Shown: positions 34,540-44,300 of the stretch, piece after piece
Numbering within the stretch: position 1 is the first letter of the stretch
How the letters are laid out: each line of letters starts with the position of its first letter
Origin: Sulfuricurvum sp.
Lineage (GTDB): Bacteria; Campylobacterota; Campylobacteria; Campylobacterales; Sulfurimonadaceae
Assembly (NCBI RefSeq): GCF_023229695.1
Contig: NZ_JALNYS010000006.1
Coordinates: forward strand, 1 to 64,000
Direction of reading: 5' to 3'
DNA length: 64,000 nucleotides
Program-made: the position numbers and the translations under genes
The notes under the pieces: model-generated
Seen by the model: only the letters and a program-made list of their open reading frames with translations
Told to the model about the DNA's origin: nothing
The model's database searches: none

Positions 34540-35325
34540 GAAGCATAGCCTCCTAATAGTTCGTAATAAACACCTCCCGAACCGTCTTTTTACTTCCAGC
34601 TCCTCGAAGGGTGTAGTTGACTCTTTGGTGGACGTGATCTTCATATCTGCATATAGCTCTCTGACGAGTTCACAATCGTTATAGCTCAATAGAAACTTAC
34701 CCTTGATACCATGAAGCAGCTCTGAGAGCTTTCGATGCTCTACCTCTCCAAATCCACCCGTATGCTGATAGTACTTCTCGGTGGACACGTATGGCGGATC
34801 ACAGTAGAAGAAAGCATCATCTGCATCGTAAGTACTGATCAGCTTATCGAAGCTCATGTGCTCTATCGTGACAAACTTTAGCCGCTTAGACCACTGTCCG
34901 AAGTCTTTGTAGATATCTTTCGGTCGACGGCCACTCTTGGCGTTCATGGCGAACGTTGTACCTTTGGCTCCAAAGCTCTGAGAGAGTAGGTAAAAATAGA
35001 AAGCAGCTCGCTCGATATTGTTCCGGGGCTTCATGCGTCCGGAGAGAATATCGGCGAATAGTTCCCGGCTGATCAGCAGAGTATTGAGATACATCGATAG
35101 GGATTGGGGATTAGTGCGGATAGCGCGATGGAGGTTGATCAGCTCACCGTTAATATCGTTGACAACTTCGGCTTGTTTGATGGTACAGGGCTTGCGGTAT
35201 AGAACGTTGAGAGCACCGCCAAATACTTCGACATATAAATGATGTTCCGGGAACATGGCCACGATGTCGTCGGCCAGTTTGGATTTACCGCCGATCCACG
35301 CGAATGGGGCTTTGAGACGCTGCAT
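34525..35325 (-). CDS. DNA adenine methylase (Dam family), frameshifted near the 3' end
   Basis: From ATG at 35325 (AAAGGAA upstream) the protein begins MQRLKAPFAWIGGKSKLAD, the Dam-type SAM motif, and later has FYCDPPYVSTEKYY with the catalytic DPPY. It methylates the N6 of adenine. The current frame ends at 34525 with a non-conserved tail (EELEVKRRFGRCLLRT). One base over, the same DNA reads DHVHQRVNYTLRGAGSKKT and then VREVFITNY with a stop at 34553, the usual family ending. A one-base deletion near 34640-34660 would explain this. Activity may be lost or reduced. Confidence 0.85.
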   Translation of the reverse strand: MQRLKAPFAWIGGKSKLADDIVAMFPEHHLYVEVFGGALNVLYRKPCTIKQAEVVNDINGELINLHRAIRTNPQSLSMYLNTLLISRELFADILSGRMKPRNNIERAAFYFYLLSQSFGAKGTTFAMNAKSGRRPKDIYKDFGQWSKRLKFVTIEHMSFDKLISTYDADDAFFYCDPPYVSTEKYYQHTGGFGEVEHRKLSELLHGIKGKFLLSYNDCELVRELYADMKITSTKESTTPFEELEVKRRFGRCLLRTIRRLCFLYSI

Positions 35326-35423
35326 AAGATTCCTTTGCGCCGTGTCATATTTTAACGGCCAATCTAAGATACCGGACATAATGCCGGTACCGCAGCTATC
35401 TTGAGGGGGTAGAGGCGGTTCTT

Positions 35424-35678
35424 TTAAATGCATTTCTCCAATGCTGCTTCGAAATCGTAAAGACAGCTCTGCAACTTCGGATAGTTCTCCAGACGTGCTT
35501 TGAGCCATTCAACATTATCTCCTGTCTCTGGAACAAGCTCCTGACATTTTGGCTTTTTGGTATCGCACTTTTTGGTGATCACCGGAAGCGGATCAGGCTC
35601 ATGAACCGGATGATGACCGAAACAACCGGAGAACAAAAACAGACTGTCCAATACGATTGTAATATGAATTTTTTTCAT
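35424..35678 (-). CDS. Rz1-like outer membrane lipoprotein (o-spanin candidate)
   Basis: 84 residues from ATG at 35678. The signal MKKIHITIVLDSLFLFSGC ends with a lipobox Cys at residue 19. The mature part is short, Pro-rich (HEPDPLPVITKK) and has a C-terminal helix. It lies in the lysis cassette behind an Rz-like gene, which fits an o-spanin that helps disrupt the outer membrane at lysis. Sequence similarity of spanins is weak, so the call rests on layout. Confidence 0.55.
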   Translation of the reverse strand: MKKIHITIVLDSLFLFSGCFGHHPVHEPDPLPVITKKCDTKKPKCQELVPETGDNVEWLKARLENYPKLQSCLYDFEAALEKCI

Positions 35679-35680
35679 AA

Positions 35681-35806
35681 TCAAACCCATGTAAGATGAT
35701 GAAATACATAGATGGCGCCCTCTATGACAGCCCATCCACCCACAGCACATACGATTCCTAAAAAGATGAGAAACGTGCCGAGTCCTTCGAACATATTATT
35801 TAGCAT
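35681..35806 (-). CDS. 41-residue single-span membrane protein in the lysis cassette
   Basis: MLNNMFEGLGTFLIFLGIVC, then AVGGWAVIEGAIYVFHHLTW and V. One membrane span covers about residues 10-34. GAGGAAT lies upstream of the ATG. The stop is 3 bp before the next gene and the start overlaps the end of the Rz-like gene. Small proteins of this shape are common near phage lysis genes; function not known. Confidence 0.65.
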   Translation of the reverse strand: MLNNMFEGLGTFLIFLGIVCAVGGWAVIEGAIYVFHHLTWV

Positions 35807-36167
35807 AATTTATTCCTCTTGCTTCATCGATCAGCGCATCGTAGTCGATGCATTTATTGCCGGTTGGCACATACTGGATCTTTGTTTTAAATACTGGCTT
35901 AATGGCCATAGTTCGATTGAACTCTGCTTCTTTCTCTGCAGCATCCAATTTATCCCGCTCTATCCATGCTTTATAGAAAGCCACATTATCTTTTTGACGC
36001 TCGGTTTCAGCCTCTTTAGTCTTAATCGTTTGTTCGAGAACGTTGCGCTCTCCGGATACGCTCAATATATGAAAACTAAGAGCGATGATCACCCCGATTA
36101 AAAAGACAGTAACTCCCATTAGCACCTTACCAATAATGGTATTTACTAGTTGCCTTAACGCCTCCAT
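35796..36167 (-). CDS. Rz-like inner membrane protein (i-spanin candidate)
   Basis: 123 residues from ATG at 36167, picked because GGAGG lies 5 nt upstream. One N-terminal membrane segment (VLMGVTVFLIGVIIALSFHI) is followed by a long charged helix (TIKTKEAETERQKDNVAFYK), the usual layout of an i-spanin. The C-terminus GNKCIDYDALIDEARGINY is conserved in some phage lysis proteins. It overlaps the transglycosylase gene upstream. Confidence 0.55.
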   Translation of the reverse strand: MEALRQLVNTIIGKVLMGVTVFLIGVIIALSFHILSVSGERNVLEQTIKTKEAETERQKDNVAFYKAWIERDKLDAAEKEAEFNRTMAIKPVFKTKIQYVPTGNKCIDYDALIDEARGINYAK

Positions 36168-36741
36168 ATTGCCCTCCATATTTATAAACGAGCACTGAGT
36201 ACTCATAATTGATGTCGCAGTTCGATCGTTCTCCGCTTTTATAGCGAGTGACACCGCGCCGGCACTGAGCCTTCGCGGCCTCCCAGTCGTTGATCCCTCC
36301 GGCACGTTTGATCTCTTTGTTGACCAGTCCACCGCCGTTGTAGATCTGGAACATGACCCAAAGCCGCTTGATTACGGCCTGATTCCACGCATCCTTGTTA
36401 ATATACGCCTGCGCTCTCATCGTTCCGTCCACTGTCCAGAAATCGACGTTCGGAAGCGTTTTTTGCCAGACTGATGGCGTAATCTGTGCCGGTCCTACGC
36501 TGCCGTATCCGTCTTTGGATATGACGAACCGGCAATTGCTCTCCTGCTGGAGCTGACCAACCGGGTATTGATACGGAAAGTCCAGCCCGAAGTAGTTCTG
36601 ATGCCATGACGCTACGCTCGGTATGTACTGAATGCAGCGCTTATAGACCGAGCCGGACGGCGAAACTGTTGCTGATAATTGCGTATGCAAAAACAAAAGC
36701 AACAATAATCCCCAGCCTAAAATAGGCTTTCGTATCTTCAC
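36127..36741 (-). CDS. endolysin, lytic transglycosylase (SLT-like)
   Basis: 204 residues from a GTG at 36741. The N-terminus has a signal-like span (GWGLLLLLFLHTQLSA). The SLT-type pattern is clear: QLQQESNCRF with the catalytic Glu at about residue 67, GYGSVGPAQITPSVW, and later FQIYNGGG. It cleaves peptidoglycan without hydrolysis. The gene overlaps the holin-like gene by about 100 bp. With the following Rz-like and Rz1-like genes it forms a full lysis cassette. Confidence 0.8.
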   Translation of the reverse strand: MKIRKPILGWGLLLLLFLHTQLSATVSPSGSVYKRCIQYIPSVASWHQNYFGLDFPYQYPVGQLQQESNCRFVISKDGYGSVGPAQITPSVWQKTLPNVDFWTVDGTMRAQAYINKDAWNQAVIKRLWVMFQIYNGGGLVNKEIKRAGGINDWEAAKAQCRRGVTRYKSGERSNCDINYEYSVLVYKYGGQYGGVKATSKYHYW

Positions 36742-36943
36742 TGACTACCCCCCAGTTGATTTTAGGAGCGCCGAATTTTTTGGACGCTTTGAACGCCAGG
36801 ATCATTGCCATCGCGACCGTCACCGCCGTAACGACGATCTTCTGCATCTGCCCGATCGCACCCATGTAAATCATCATTGCTATGCCAACTGAAATGATTA
36901 ATAATTCCCATTTGATTCGTTTAAGTTCAGCTATTTTTTCCAT
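36641..36943 (-). CDS. holin-like membrane protein
   Basis: 100 residues with three hydrophobic spans (about 13-30, 34-50 and 78-95), no signal peptide, short charged N-terminus MEKIAELKRIKWE. Size and position directly before the endolysin fit a class I holin. The 3' third overlaps the endolysin start in another frame. Confidence 0.6.
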   Translation of the reverse strand: MEKIAELKRIKWELLIISVGIAMMIYMGAIGQMQKIVVTAVTVAMAMILAFKASKKFGAPKINWGVVSEDTKAYFRLGIIVAFVFAYAIISNSFAVRLGL

Positions 36944-36944
36944 C

Positions 36945-37331
36945 TCAGAACCTCACCTTCAGCCCGGCTACTGTTTCCATATTGTTATACCGCTCGATGT
37001 AGATATTTTTATACATGATCCCATATCTGACGCCATAGTTCTTATTTTGGCTTTCGTAATACTCCGAGTTGTATTTACGCGGGATCCAGAACCCTCCCGC
37101 ATATGCACAAAACTCATTCCATTTCGGAGACATAGCGTTTGCCCCAATAATGTTGGCCCCTACCGGGACGTTGCTTGAAAGTACAGTATTATGCTCGATA
37201 TACACTTCCGAGTGTGGCAGGGTATATTCAACTCCGAACCGTACTTCTTGTGCCGTCTTATCTCCGTATTTTCCAAGCTGCAAATTGCTGTACGCATTGA
37301 AATTAGCAAGCATTGAACATGATATGATCAT
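36945..37331 (-). CDS. probable exported phage protein, unknown function
   Basis: 128 residues from the first ATG. Reading 8 codons further upstream to an ATA at 37355, which has AAGGAG 6 nt before it, adds IKKVIITL and completes a signal peptide (KKVIITLMIISCSMLANFNA). The mature part is beta-rich (EVRFGVEYTLPHSEVYIEHN), resembling small outer-membrane or autotransporter-like strands. The gene lies between fibre genes and the holin. Product not recognised. Confidence 0.5.
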   Translation of the reverse strand: MIISCSMLANFNAYSNLQLGKYGDKTAQEVRFGVEYTLPHSEVYIEHNTVLSSNVPVGANIIGANAMSPKWNEFCAYAGGFWIPRKYNSEYYESQNKNYGVRYGIMYKNIYIERYNNMETVAGLKVRF

Positions 37332-37364
37332 GAGGGTAATGATAACTTTTTTTATTGTATCTCC

Positions 37365-37616
37365 TTAAAATTCCGTTACCGGAATAGATATCGATGTAGC
37401 ACTACTATTATCAATTTTTGCATACACATTGTCTGGCATCGCATTATTTATATTGTCTCCGGGCTCTAATCTATGCGCTAGTTTGAGATCCGTTAGCGTA
37501 GGAAGTGTCGTCCCAACAACATAATAGATCGGATACTCTGTGCGATTTTGAATAAAAGCAGGCACTGCAGTAAGCAATGTCCACGCATTTGTTATCGTTT
37601 TTGTTACAGTTGCCAT
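37365..37616 (-). CDS. small phage virion-associated protein
   Basis: 83 residues starting MATVTKTITNAWTLLTAVPA. The fold appears to be a short beta sandwich (YPIYYVVGTTLPT, ends ISIPVTEF). It is placed among tail fibre genes, so it may be a fibre or head decoration. No enzyme motif is seen. Confidence 0.5.
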   Translation of the reverse strand: MATVTKTITNAWTLLTAVPAFIQNRTEYPIYYVVGTTLPTLTDLKLAHRLEPGDNINNAMPDNVYAKIDNSSATSISIPVTEF

Positions 37617-37627
37617 TGTCTACCCCT

Positions 37628-37942
37628 CTACGCAAATACGCCGATGCGCTTATCGATAACCCCGGGTTGAGTATAATCGAATACGGATCGGTAAATTGCA
37701 TCTGTAGCAGGGTCCGCAAACACGGTGTCGTAATCCCCTAACAGCTGCACTGAATTAAGCGTGTTGAGCTTTGTAAGCTCCTCTTGTGTAACTCTAAGAT
37801 ACGAGAGTGTACCGGCCGCTGATCGAATAGATGGAGTTTTATCTAACATAAATTTTCCATCTTCCGTTACATACTCCGGAAACTTTTCTTTAACTTCCGC
37901 AATAAGTGCAGCGGTATCCGCTACAAAACTTAAAATATCCAT
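37628..37942 (-). CDS. hypothetical phage protein near the tail fibre
   Basis: 104 residues, predicted helical at both ends (ILSFVADTAALIAEVKEKF), with no membrane span. Its ATG touches the stop of the fibre gene (shared base 37942). Possibly a fibre assembly chaperone; function not established. Confidence 0.5.
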   Translation of the reverse strand: MDILSFVADTAALIAEVKEKFPEYVTEDGKFMLDKTPSIRSAAGTLSYLRVTQEELTKLNTLNSVQLLGDYDTVFADPATDAIYRSVFDYTQPGVIDKRIGVFA

Positions 37943-39573
37943 TATGCAATCCCCGCTTCTTGTGTATTTAGAGCTCTATCCCAAATCCGTACTCTTTTTA
38001 CATGTCCGCCTAAATACGTAGAGCTCCATGCTCCTATTAAAATTCCGGTAGGGGTTCCGGTAACGGTTTGAGCCGCTACTTCTGTTTTAAATACCCCATC
38101 CAAAAAAAGTTTTTTAGTTGTTTTAGTAAATATTCCTAGCACTCTGTGCAGTGTATGCAGACTCTGTCCAGATCCAGTTGCAGCAGATGAACCATAGAAA
38201 AATTCGAGTAAGTTAGGGTTGTATAAAGCGCTTGCACGCAATAAAATGTTAATGGCACCGTTTACGGAACAAATCGGCTGTAACAGTATCGTACTGCCTT
38301 CTCCAATCCGATTATAGTCTACTGCTATACTTACTTCTTCTGCATTAATAGTTGCAAAATTTTCCGCAAAAGCAACTTCTGCATATGTTGCTGTCCGTGT
38401 TACCGGCACTGTAGTCGCATAAATCAGGCTCGTTGCAAACGGAGTTTGCTCTAGCTGTCCGCCATAAACATACATACCAAGTCCGGGTGTACCAGCGTAC
38501 ACATTAAGCCCGGTATCGCTCAGAAGTGAAACATGGCAAGATACCAATGTTTGTGTTAAAGTTATGCCTGTAATCTGTACTCTAAAGATTCCATTTGCTA
38601 ATGCAGTTATTGCAGCTTTAGCTCCTACTCCGCTTGCAACAACAGTGCCTTCGTTTAAATCGAAGGTTGCAATACCGATTGTAGCCCCATCTGTAAATAG
38701 TACGAGCTGTCCCTTTGTTCGTCCCGCTGCTTTAACAAACCTACTATACGTCACCATAGATCCAGCAGTAGCAATACTGTAAGGAACATAGTTACGATGT
38801 ATCCCAGTTGTATTATCTTCCAGAATTGCGTCCATTAAGCTTGTTACACCTGTTGGGTCAATGGCCGTATCCGGTGTTACTGTTACCCCCTCATTTACTC
38901 CCATAACGGTATTACTGTCTAAAAAATAGTTTGTAGCCTCCGGTTCGCACAAGAACCCATCTTTCTGAAATCTTGGCTTCTTGATTTTATAAACCGACGT
39001 TGCGTCCAACGCAACGGTAAAGGGCTTGCTTACTGTTAAAGTAGTTGCATTATTACCGATTACCCACCGGTATTGCCCCGCTCCGGTACCGGCAGTGATA
39101 TGAAGTATATAGTCTTTTAACTCATCGGAAACCCATACTGCACCAGAGTTTGTAAGACTGTTAACCGCCCCTGATGTCGCGGTGCCTGTGTAATACGGAG
39201 CTTTTTGCAGAACACCATACCGATCGATATACGTTGTCGACGAGTCGCCCGTATACTTAAAATCTCGTGCATAAGAGGCTCGAGCAGTTCCGGCACTGTT
39301 AAGGATTAAATCCAAAAGCGGGCTGCTTACATTACCGGCCGCTTTTGCATAATTAGCAGTCAACATTGTTTCGCCGCTAATATTTGTAATATACGCCCAG
39401 TACACTGTATCTACCCCGTTGGTAGGCGGAGTTTGTCCAGTATTGGCAACTTTTGCGATATACGTATTCCCGGAATACTTTACGACATGCTGCAATTTGT
39501 ATGGCGTAAGGAGGTTATAATCCCCTTTCCAAACAAAGCCTATTGATCCTAAATTTACTGTTTCTCCAGCCAT
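37942..39573 (-). CDS. tail fibre / receptor-binding protein with lectin-like C-terminal domain
   Basis: 543 residues. The N-terminal 55 residues (GDYNLLTPYKLQHVVKYSGN, TYIAKVANTGQTPPTNG) look like a carbohydrate-binding CBM5/12-type module common at the base of phage fibres. The C-terminal 190 residues are LamG/concanavalin-like (VSIAVDYNRIGEGST, KKLFLDGVFKTEV, VKRVRIWDRAL). It should contact the cell surface. Assignment is by pattern, not by a known relative. Confidence 0.65.
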   Translation of the reverse strand: MAGETVNLGSIGFVWKGDYNLLTPYKLQHVVKYSGNTYIAKVANTGQTPPTNGVDTVYWAYITNISGETMLTANYAKAAGNVSSPLLDLILNSAGTARASYARDFKYTGDSSTTYIDRYGVLQKAPYYTGTATSGAVNSLTNSGAVWVSDELKDYILHITAGTGAGQYRWVIGNNATTLTVSKPFTVALDATSVYKIKKPRFQKDGFLCEPEATNYFLDSNTVMGVNEGVTVTPDTAIDPTGVTSLMDAILEDNTTGIHRNYVPYSIATAGSMVTYSRFVKAAGRTKGQLVLFTDGATIGIATFDLNEGTVVASGVGAKAAITALANGIFRVQITGITLTQTLVSCHVSLLSDTGLNVYAGTPGLGMYVYGGQLEQTPFATSLIYATTVPVTRTATYAEVAFAENFATINAEEVSIAVDYNRIGEGSTILLQPICSVNGAINILLRASALYNPNLLEFFYGSSAATGSGQSLHTLHRVLGIFTKTTKKLFLDGVFKTEVAAQTVTGTPTGILIGAWSSTYLGGHVKRVRIWDRALNTQEAGIA

Positions 39574-39584
39574 TTTTTTACTCC

Positions 39585-40007
39585 TTAAAATGTAATTATG
39601 AATTCGCCATCGACTATTGACGGAATAGAAACTAGCGCACTGTTATACGCGACAATAAGCTCCCCATCTACAACGCTAAAACCTCCAAAAGCAATATTGG
39701 TCAAAGCGGCACATGCAGCGGCGGCGTTCAGAGCGTTTGCCGCTTCCGATGCGGCGGCAGCTGCTTTATTTATTGCAGTTGTTGTATTCGCAGATACTTC
39801 GGATGCTTTGGTGGCGACGGTTATTGCATTCGCAGATACTTCGGATGCTTTTGCAATAACCGTCGCTTCTTTTGTACTTACTACACCGATTAGAAGATTC
39901 GCTTCATTAATGAAATTTGGCAAAGCCTGTGCCATAGCATTTGCCGCATCTGCAAACTCGTCCGGCGTCATTGTGTATTGATTGGGTGGGGGCGGAAATG
40001 GTGTCAT
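39585..40007 (-). CDS. Ala-rich tail fibre-associated protein
   Basis: 140 residues from ATG at 40007, behind GAGGAGG. A Pro-rich N-terminus (MTPFPPPPNQYT) precedes a helical region of repeats based on TKASEVSANAITVA, then ALNAAAACAALTNIAF and beta strands. Trimeric coiled-coil fibres often have this kind of repeat. It overlaps no gene and follows the baseplate-like gene by a few bases. Confidence 0.55.
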   Translation of the reverse strand: MTPFPPPPNQYTMTPDEFADAANAMAQALPNFINEANLLIGVVSTKEATVIAKASEVSANAITVATKASEVSANTTTAINKAAAAASEAANALNAAAACAALTNIAFGGFSVVDGELIVAYNSALVSIPSIVDGEFIITF

Positions 40008-40008
40008 G

Positions 40009-41301
40009 CTAAACAACCTCCTCTATTTCTAAATTTACTACGGACTTAACTGGCCCCTCTAAAACAGTGCTAAAAGAGCGTGGATAACCGAACACGGTTG
40101 TTGCGAATGCGTCTACTTTTGATCCGACAAACAAACTAAGTTTTGCCCGGCGGGATGTGATGTAATTTTCAATCAAATCCATCTTTTTCGAATCGATTTG
40201 GACTGCGAAAGTTTTTGGCATCGAATAGTTGCCTTCGATCAGATCCGTTTGTCCAAACTGGTCCTGTGCTTTTATACTGTAATCGTTCATTTCCCCCGAG
40301 ACTTTCCAGAGCGTATCACCAATGATACGCATTTTACCGGCTACGATATGCCCGATCTCGATTGAACCATTGAAGAAAAATGTGATCTCAGGATCTTTAC
40401 AAATCGGTAAATCAACAACGAGAGAATTTAGATAATTGAGCGGATCGAAGAGCCATTCAAACCAATTTAACGATGGGTGAATGATTGTATTTTTGGTTTC
40501 ATCGAAGATAGTTGCACCCGCAGCTTTAACAATTATTCGCACCGATCCGGCAGACAGACCGATAAGGGCGATTGTAGAAGTGAATCCGATAGTAGTGAAT
40601 ACCATTTTGACATCTACGCCATGTGTTACGGTATAGAGTCGATTATCGATGCAGCGGTTTGGGTTTGATTTTCCGACCAATACCCAATCTTTCGATAAAT
40701 TCGGAGTAGCAGTAGTCTGCGCTACCCATCGCGTGTCTGTTGCTGGGTCCTGATTTGAAATATTTTGGATACATTTGTACCATCCAGATCCAATAAGTAG
40801 CGGTGCTTTATAAACAACATCCCCGGTTCGATAAAAAACCGTATCGCCATAGCTCATCTGTACCTGTTTCCATACTGATGTATTATTAAGATCAAATTGT
40901 GTTTTTGAGTGCGCCATGAGACATATATAAAATGTTGTGTTCGTCCCGGAGTCATAGGTCCATACAATATCGTCTACTGCATAGTCCGTTATATTTCCCC
41001 ACTCTCCTTTATCACTAATAACCTGCCAATGCTGCGTATCGGTCTGTGGAGATAAAAACACGATGTCTACCGACGCAATGTAATTCGTTGCAGCTACCGA
41101 CACTGTCGATCCTTTTGGATAATAGATATCCGGATAAAAAGTCGGGTACATTGCAGTATTTGCTATTTTTTCATAGACGCTATCTACGTAAACAGAACGA
41201 GAACCGGGGTTATATATAACAGCAGGATCAAAAATATTTGCATCATCAACCGGAGCTGTTGTATATGTAAGTGTCAATGGCAATGGTTCAACGATGTTCA
41301 T
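40009..41301 (-). CDS. phage tail tip / baseplate-like protein
   Basis: 430 residues, beta-rich. It contains two CBM-like stretches (GEWGNITDYAVDDIVWTYD; YRTGDVVYKAPLLIGSGWYK) and ends with a domain suited to a distal tail structure. The ATG overlaps the stop of the tape-measure gene by ATGA, the standard place for a distal tail or hub gene in siphoviruses. No more precise family can be named from sequence alone. Confidence 0.6.
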   Translation of the reverse strand: MNIVEPLPLTLTYTTAPVDDANIFDPAVIYNPGSRSVYVDSVYEKIANTAMYPTFYPDIYYPKGSTVSVAATNYIASVDIVFLSPQTDTQHWQVISDKGEWGNITDYAVDDIVWTYDSGTNTTFYICLMAHSKTQFDLNNTSVWKQVQMSYGDTVFYRTGDVVYKAPLLIGSGWYKCIQNISNQDPATDTRWVAQTTATPNLSKDWVLVGKSNPNRCIDNRLYTVTHGVDVKMVFTTIGFTSTIALIGLSAGSVRIIVKAAGATIFDETKNTIIHPSLNWFEWLFDPLNYLNSLVVDLPICKDPEITFFFNGSIEIGHIVAGKMRIIGDTLWKVSGEMNDYSIKAQDQFGQTDLIEGNYSMPKTFAVQIDSKKMDLIENYITSRRAKLSLFVGSKVDAFATTVFGYPRSFSTVLEGPVKSVVNLEIEEVV

Positions 41302-44300
41302 GGATATGCCCTCACTCTTATCTCATTCCCACCCTGCGTTACACGGTCAAGCGTATCCACAAGCTTTTTAATTAAAGTAAGCCCTTTAATTATTGCCATT
41401 TTTGTATCTGCATTATCATTTGAGCCCTGCATTTGTATGTTGACTGGAACCGCTCCTGATGACAGAGGGATAACTGCTTCCGGTCCACGTTCTCCAACGA
41501 TGGACCATGTCGGAGAATTTACAATTCCACCAGTTGCGTACGGTGTTGCCCCTCCGAGTAGCTGCATTACCTGAGCGACTGATTTTCGGTACTCATCGGC
41601 ATCGGTCGTTGAAGATTTTAAATTTGTTAAATACTCTTTTGCGTATTGCTCCATATTTGCTTTTGCCGCGTCGCTGCCTGTTACTGCAAAAGCTGCGGCA
41701 TTTTCAGTCAAAAGATTTTTTGCATATGCGGCTTTTTGAGATGTATTAAAGTTACTCTCGCCCGTTAGCAACATGTCCTGTGCTGTTTTTTGTAGAGACA
41801 GCGCCGAAGCGGCAGCGGCACTTGCAGCATTATTTAGAGACTCTGTAGTTGCATCAACGGCATTAATATATGCGTCATACGCATCAGTTGCGCTCATCAG
41901 TGCCGTTCCAAGGTTCTGCCATTGTGCAATCGTCTGCGGATCAAACGAATCTTTTATCGCTTTTTCATACTCGCTTAAAAAATTCTCTACGGAGATGTCC
42001 GATACTCCCATTTGTGCTTCGAGCGCAGATAGGTCGGCATTGAGATAATCGGATTTGAATTTAAGCTGCTCTACCGTCCCGCTTCCGAGCTGCCACTCTG
42101 AGAATTGTCGAGTTGCTGTAATGTAACTGCCGATGGATGTTGTTAACGCTTCAGTTACCGTTTTATCGATCGATGTTGCGTAGTCACTCCAGTATGAATA
42201 GATATCATCGAACTTTGCGTTTTTAATCTCAACTCCAAATACGCCACTGATTGTTTGTTCAATGCCGGTGTAGAGGGAAATAAAGTTTTTTGATAGAACA
42301 TCTTTATAGCTGTCCCCGACATAATTGCCGGCATCGATAAAAATTTTCTCGCTGCTTCCGAGCTGTGTTAATAGATAGTCGTAGGTGTCAAATACCCCTT
42401 CAACAGCTTTTTTTTGCGTACCGCTAAGTGCATAATAATCGGTCCACTCGCTTGATTTAAACCAGGACTTTTTACGCATTTCTTGGAACGTTTTAACATC
42501 CTCTAAGCCTGCATCAGCGCTGGTGGTCTGGGTAAATGCATACCCAGACTTTTGTACTTTTGTTGATCCAAATGCTCCCCCAATTATAGAGCCAAGGGCT
42601 GCACCGATTGCGGTTCCTACTCCTGGGAGTATTACGGTACCGATTGCACCACCGATTGCCCCATAATTTGCCGCTCTAGTATCCGCTCCGAAAATTCTAT
42701 CTCCGATTGCCCCGGTAGCGTACCCGGCAAGCCCACCCATCAGCGCACCGCCCACCATCGGGATCAGCGTAGCTCCATAACTTCCTGCGCTGCCGGTTGC
42801 GAAACCCGATCCAGTGCCGAGCAATCCTGTGGCCCCGCCGGTGAAAAAATCTCCCGCTGCCGTCCATCCCAGGTTATACGCACCGGTGGCGAGTGAAGCA
42901 CTCCCGCTTGCTGCCATCGTCCCAAGACCGGTTGTCATTGCGGCATAAGCTGATTGAAGTCCGGACGCTGCGTTGAGTAGTGTCCCGATATCGCTTCCGC
43001 TTTTCGTTACCTGCCCGGCTGCATCTAAGACACTCCCTCCGGCTGTAGTAGTAAATCCGGCAGCATCTACAGTAGATCCGGATAGGCTCTGTATAGAAGA
43101 TAGAGCTGTTGCGCTCACATACCCATTATCTGCAAGTATGGCATCGGCTGTAAATGCAGACCCGACACTTCGGAACAGGCTCATATTTGCAGTATTTGGA
43201 GTACCGAGCAATAAATCCTTAACGCCCCCGATCAATGCGCTAGAGAGCTGTGATGATGCCGCCCTGGCTATCGATGTTGTAAGAGAGCTCCAAAAATCAC
43301 TTAGCCAGTCGCCGAAGCTGTTCCATTTTCCGACCATCGCGTCGAAAATTTGGTTATCCATTGCTTTTTCGACATCTCCGAAAAGATCGAGCCAAAATTT
43401 GTTTTGTTCCTCGAACTGTTTTTTTGCGAGTTCGGATTGTTCGTCGTAGTGTTTTTTATCGAGCGAAAACATCGAAGCATTTAACCATTCTTGCAACTGT
43501 AACTTGTCTATTCCAGCTTTTTCAAACTCGTTGTACTGCTCACCCAATTTAATCGATTCAGAGGTGTACCAATCTCCGGATAGCTGTAGCATAGATGAAT
43601 ATAAGTATTTTTCGGAATCAAGTTTTTTTTGATTTTTTTCTTCATTTTCTTTTGCAAAAATATTTCCGGATTCAGATAGCTTATTTAAATACTCTTGTTC
43701 ATCCGCTGTTTTTTTATCTGTAAATTTTTTATTGTCAGCATCCCAAACAGCTAATATCTGTTCATTTGTCAAAATACCGGCGCTTGCTAATTTTTGAAGC
43801 TTATCGGCTTCCTCGATGGCATAGACAGAAGAAGCATCCCCAATCGTTTTATAATAATCGAGAGTCGCGGATTGCTGGAGGTCAAGGCGTTTAATTACTA
43901 CATTGAGTTCTTCGGCTTCGGTCTGGGCAGGGGTTTTGCCTTTTTTAGGTTTATCAGACTTTGGGATTCCTCCTTTTTCTGGAAGTGCTATTTGTACCGC
44001 AGTTTTATCATTATTAGCTCCTTTCAATGCAGAAGCCGCTTTGATCTGCTTTAGCTTTTCCGCATACGCAACTAGCGCGTTCTGTTCTTCTGTAATAGCT
44101 AGTATTCTTGCTTTTCTATCCGCCTGTTCTTTGTCATTTTTCGAAGATTGATAGGCGTATCCATTACGCAGTTTATACGTTTGAATCAACACTTCCTGTT
44201 CTGCTCTCAGCTCTTTGCTACGCTTTACGGTATCGTGCAACTGTTGGTTAGTATCTTTGCCTTGCAAAAATTTTAAATCACCAGTAAAAGCAGTTTGACC

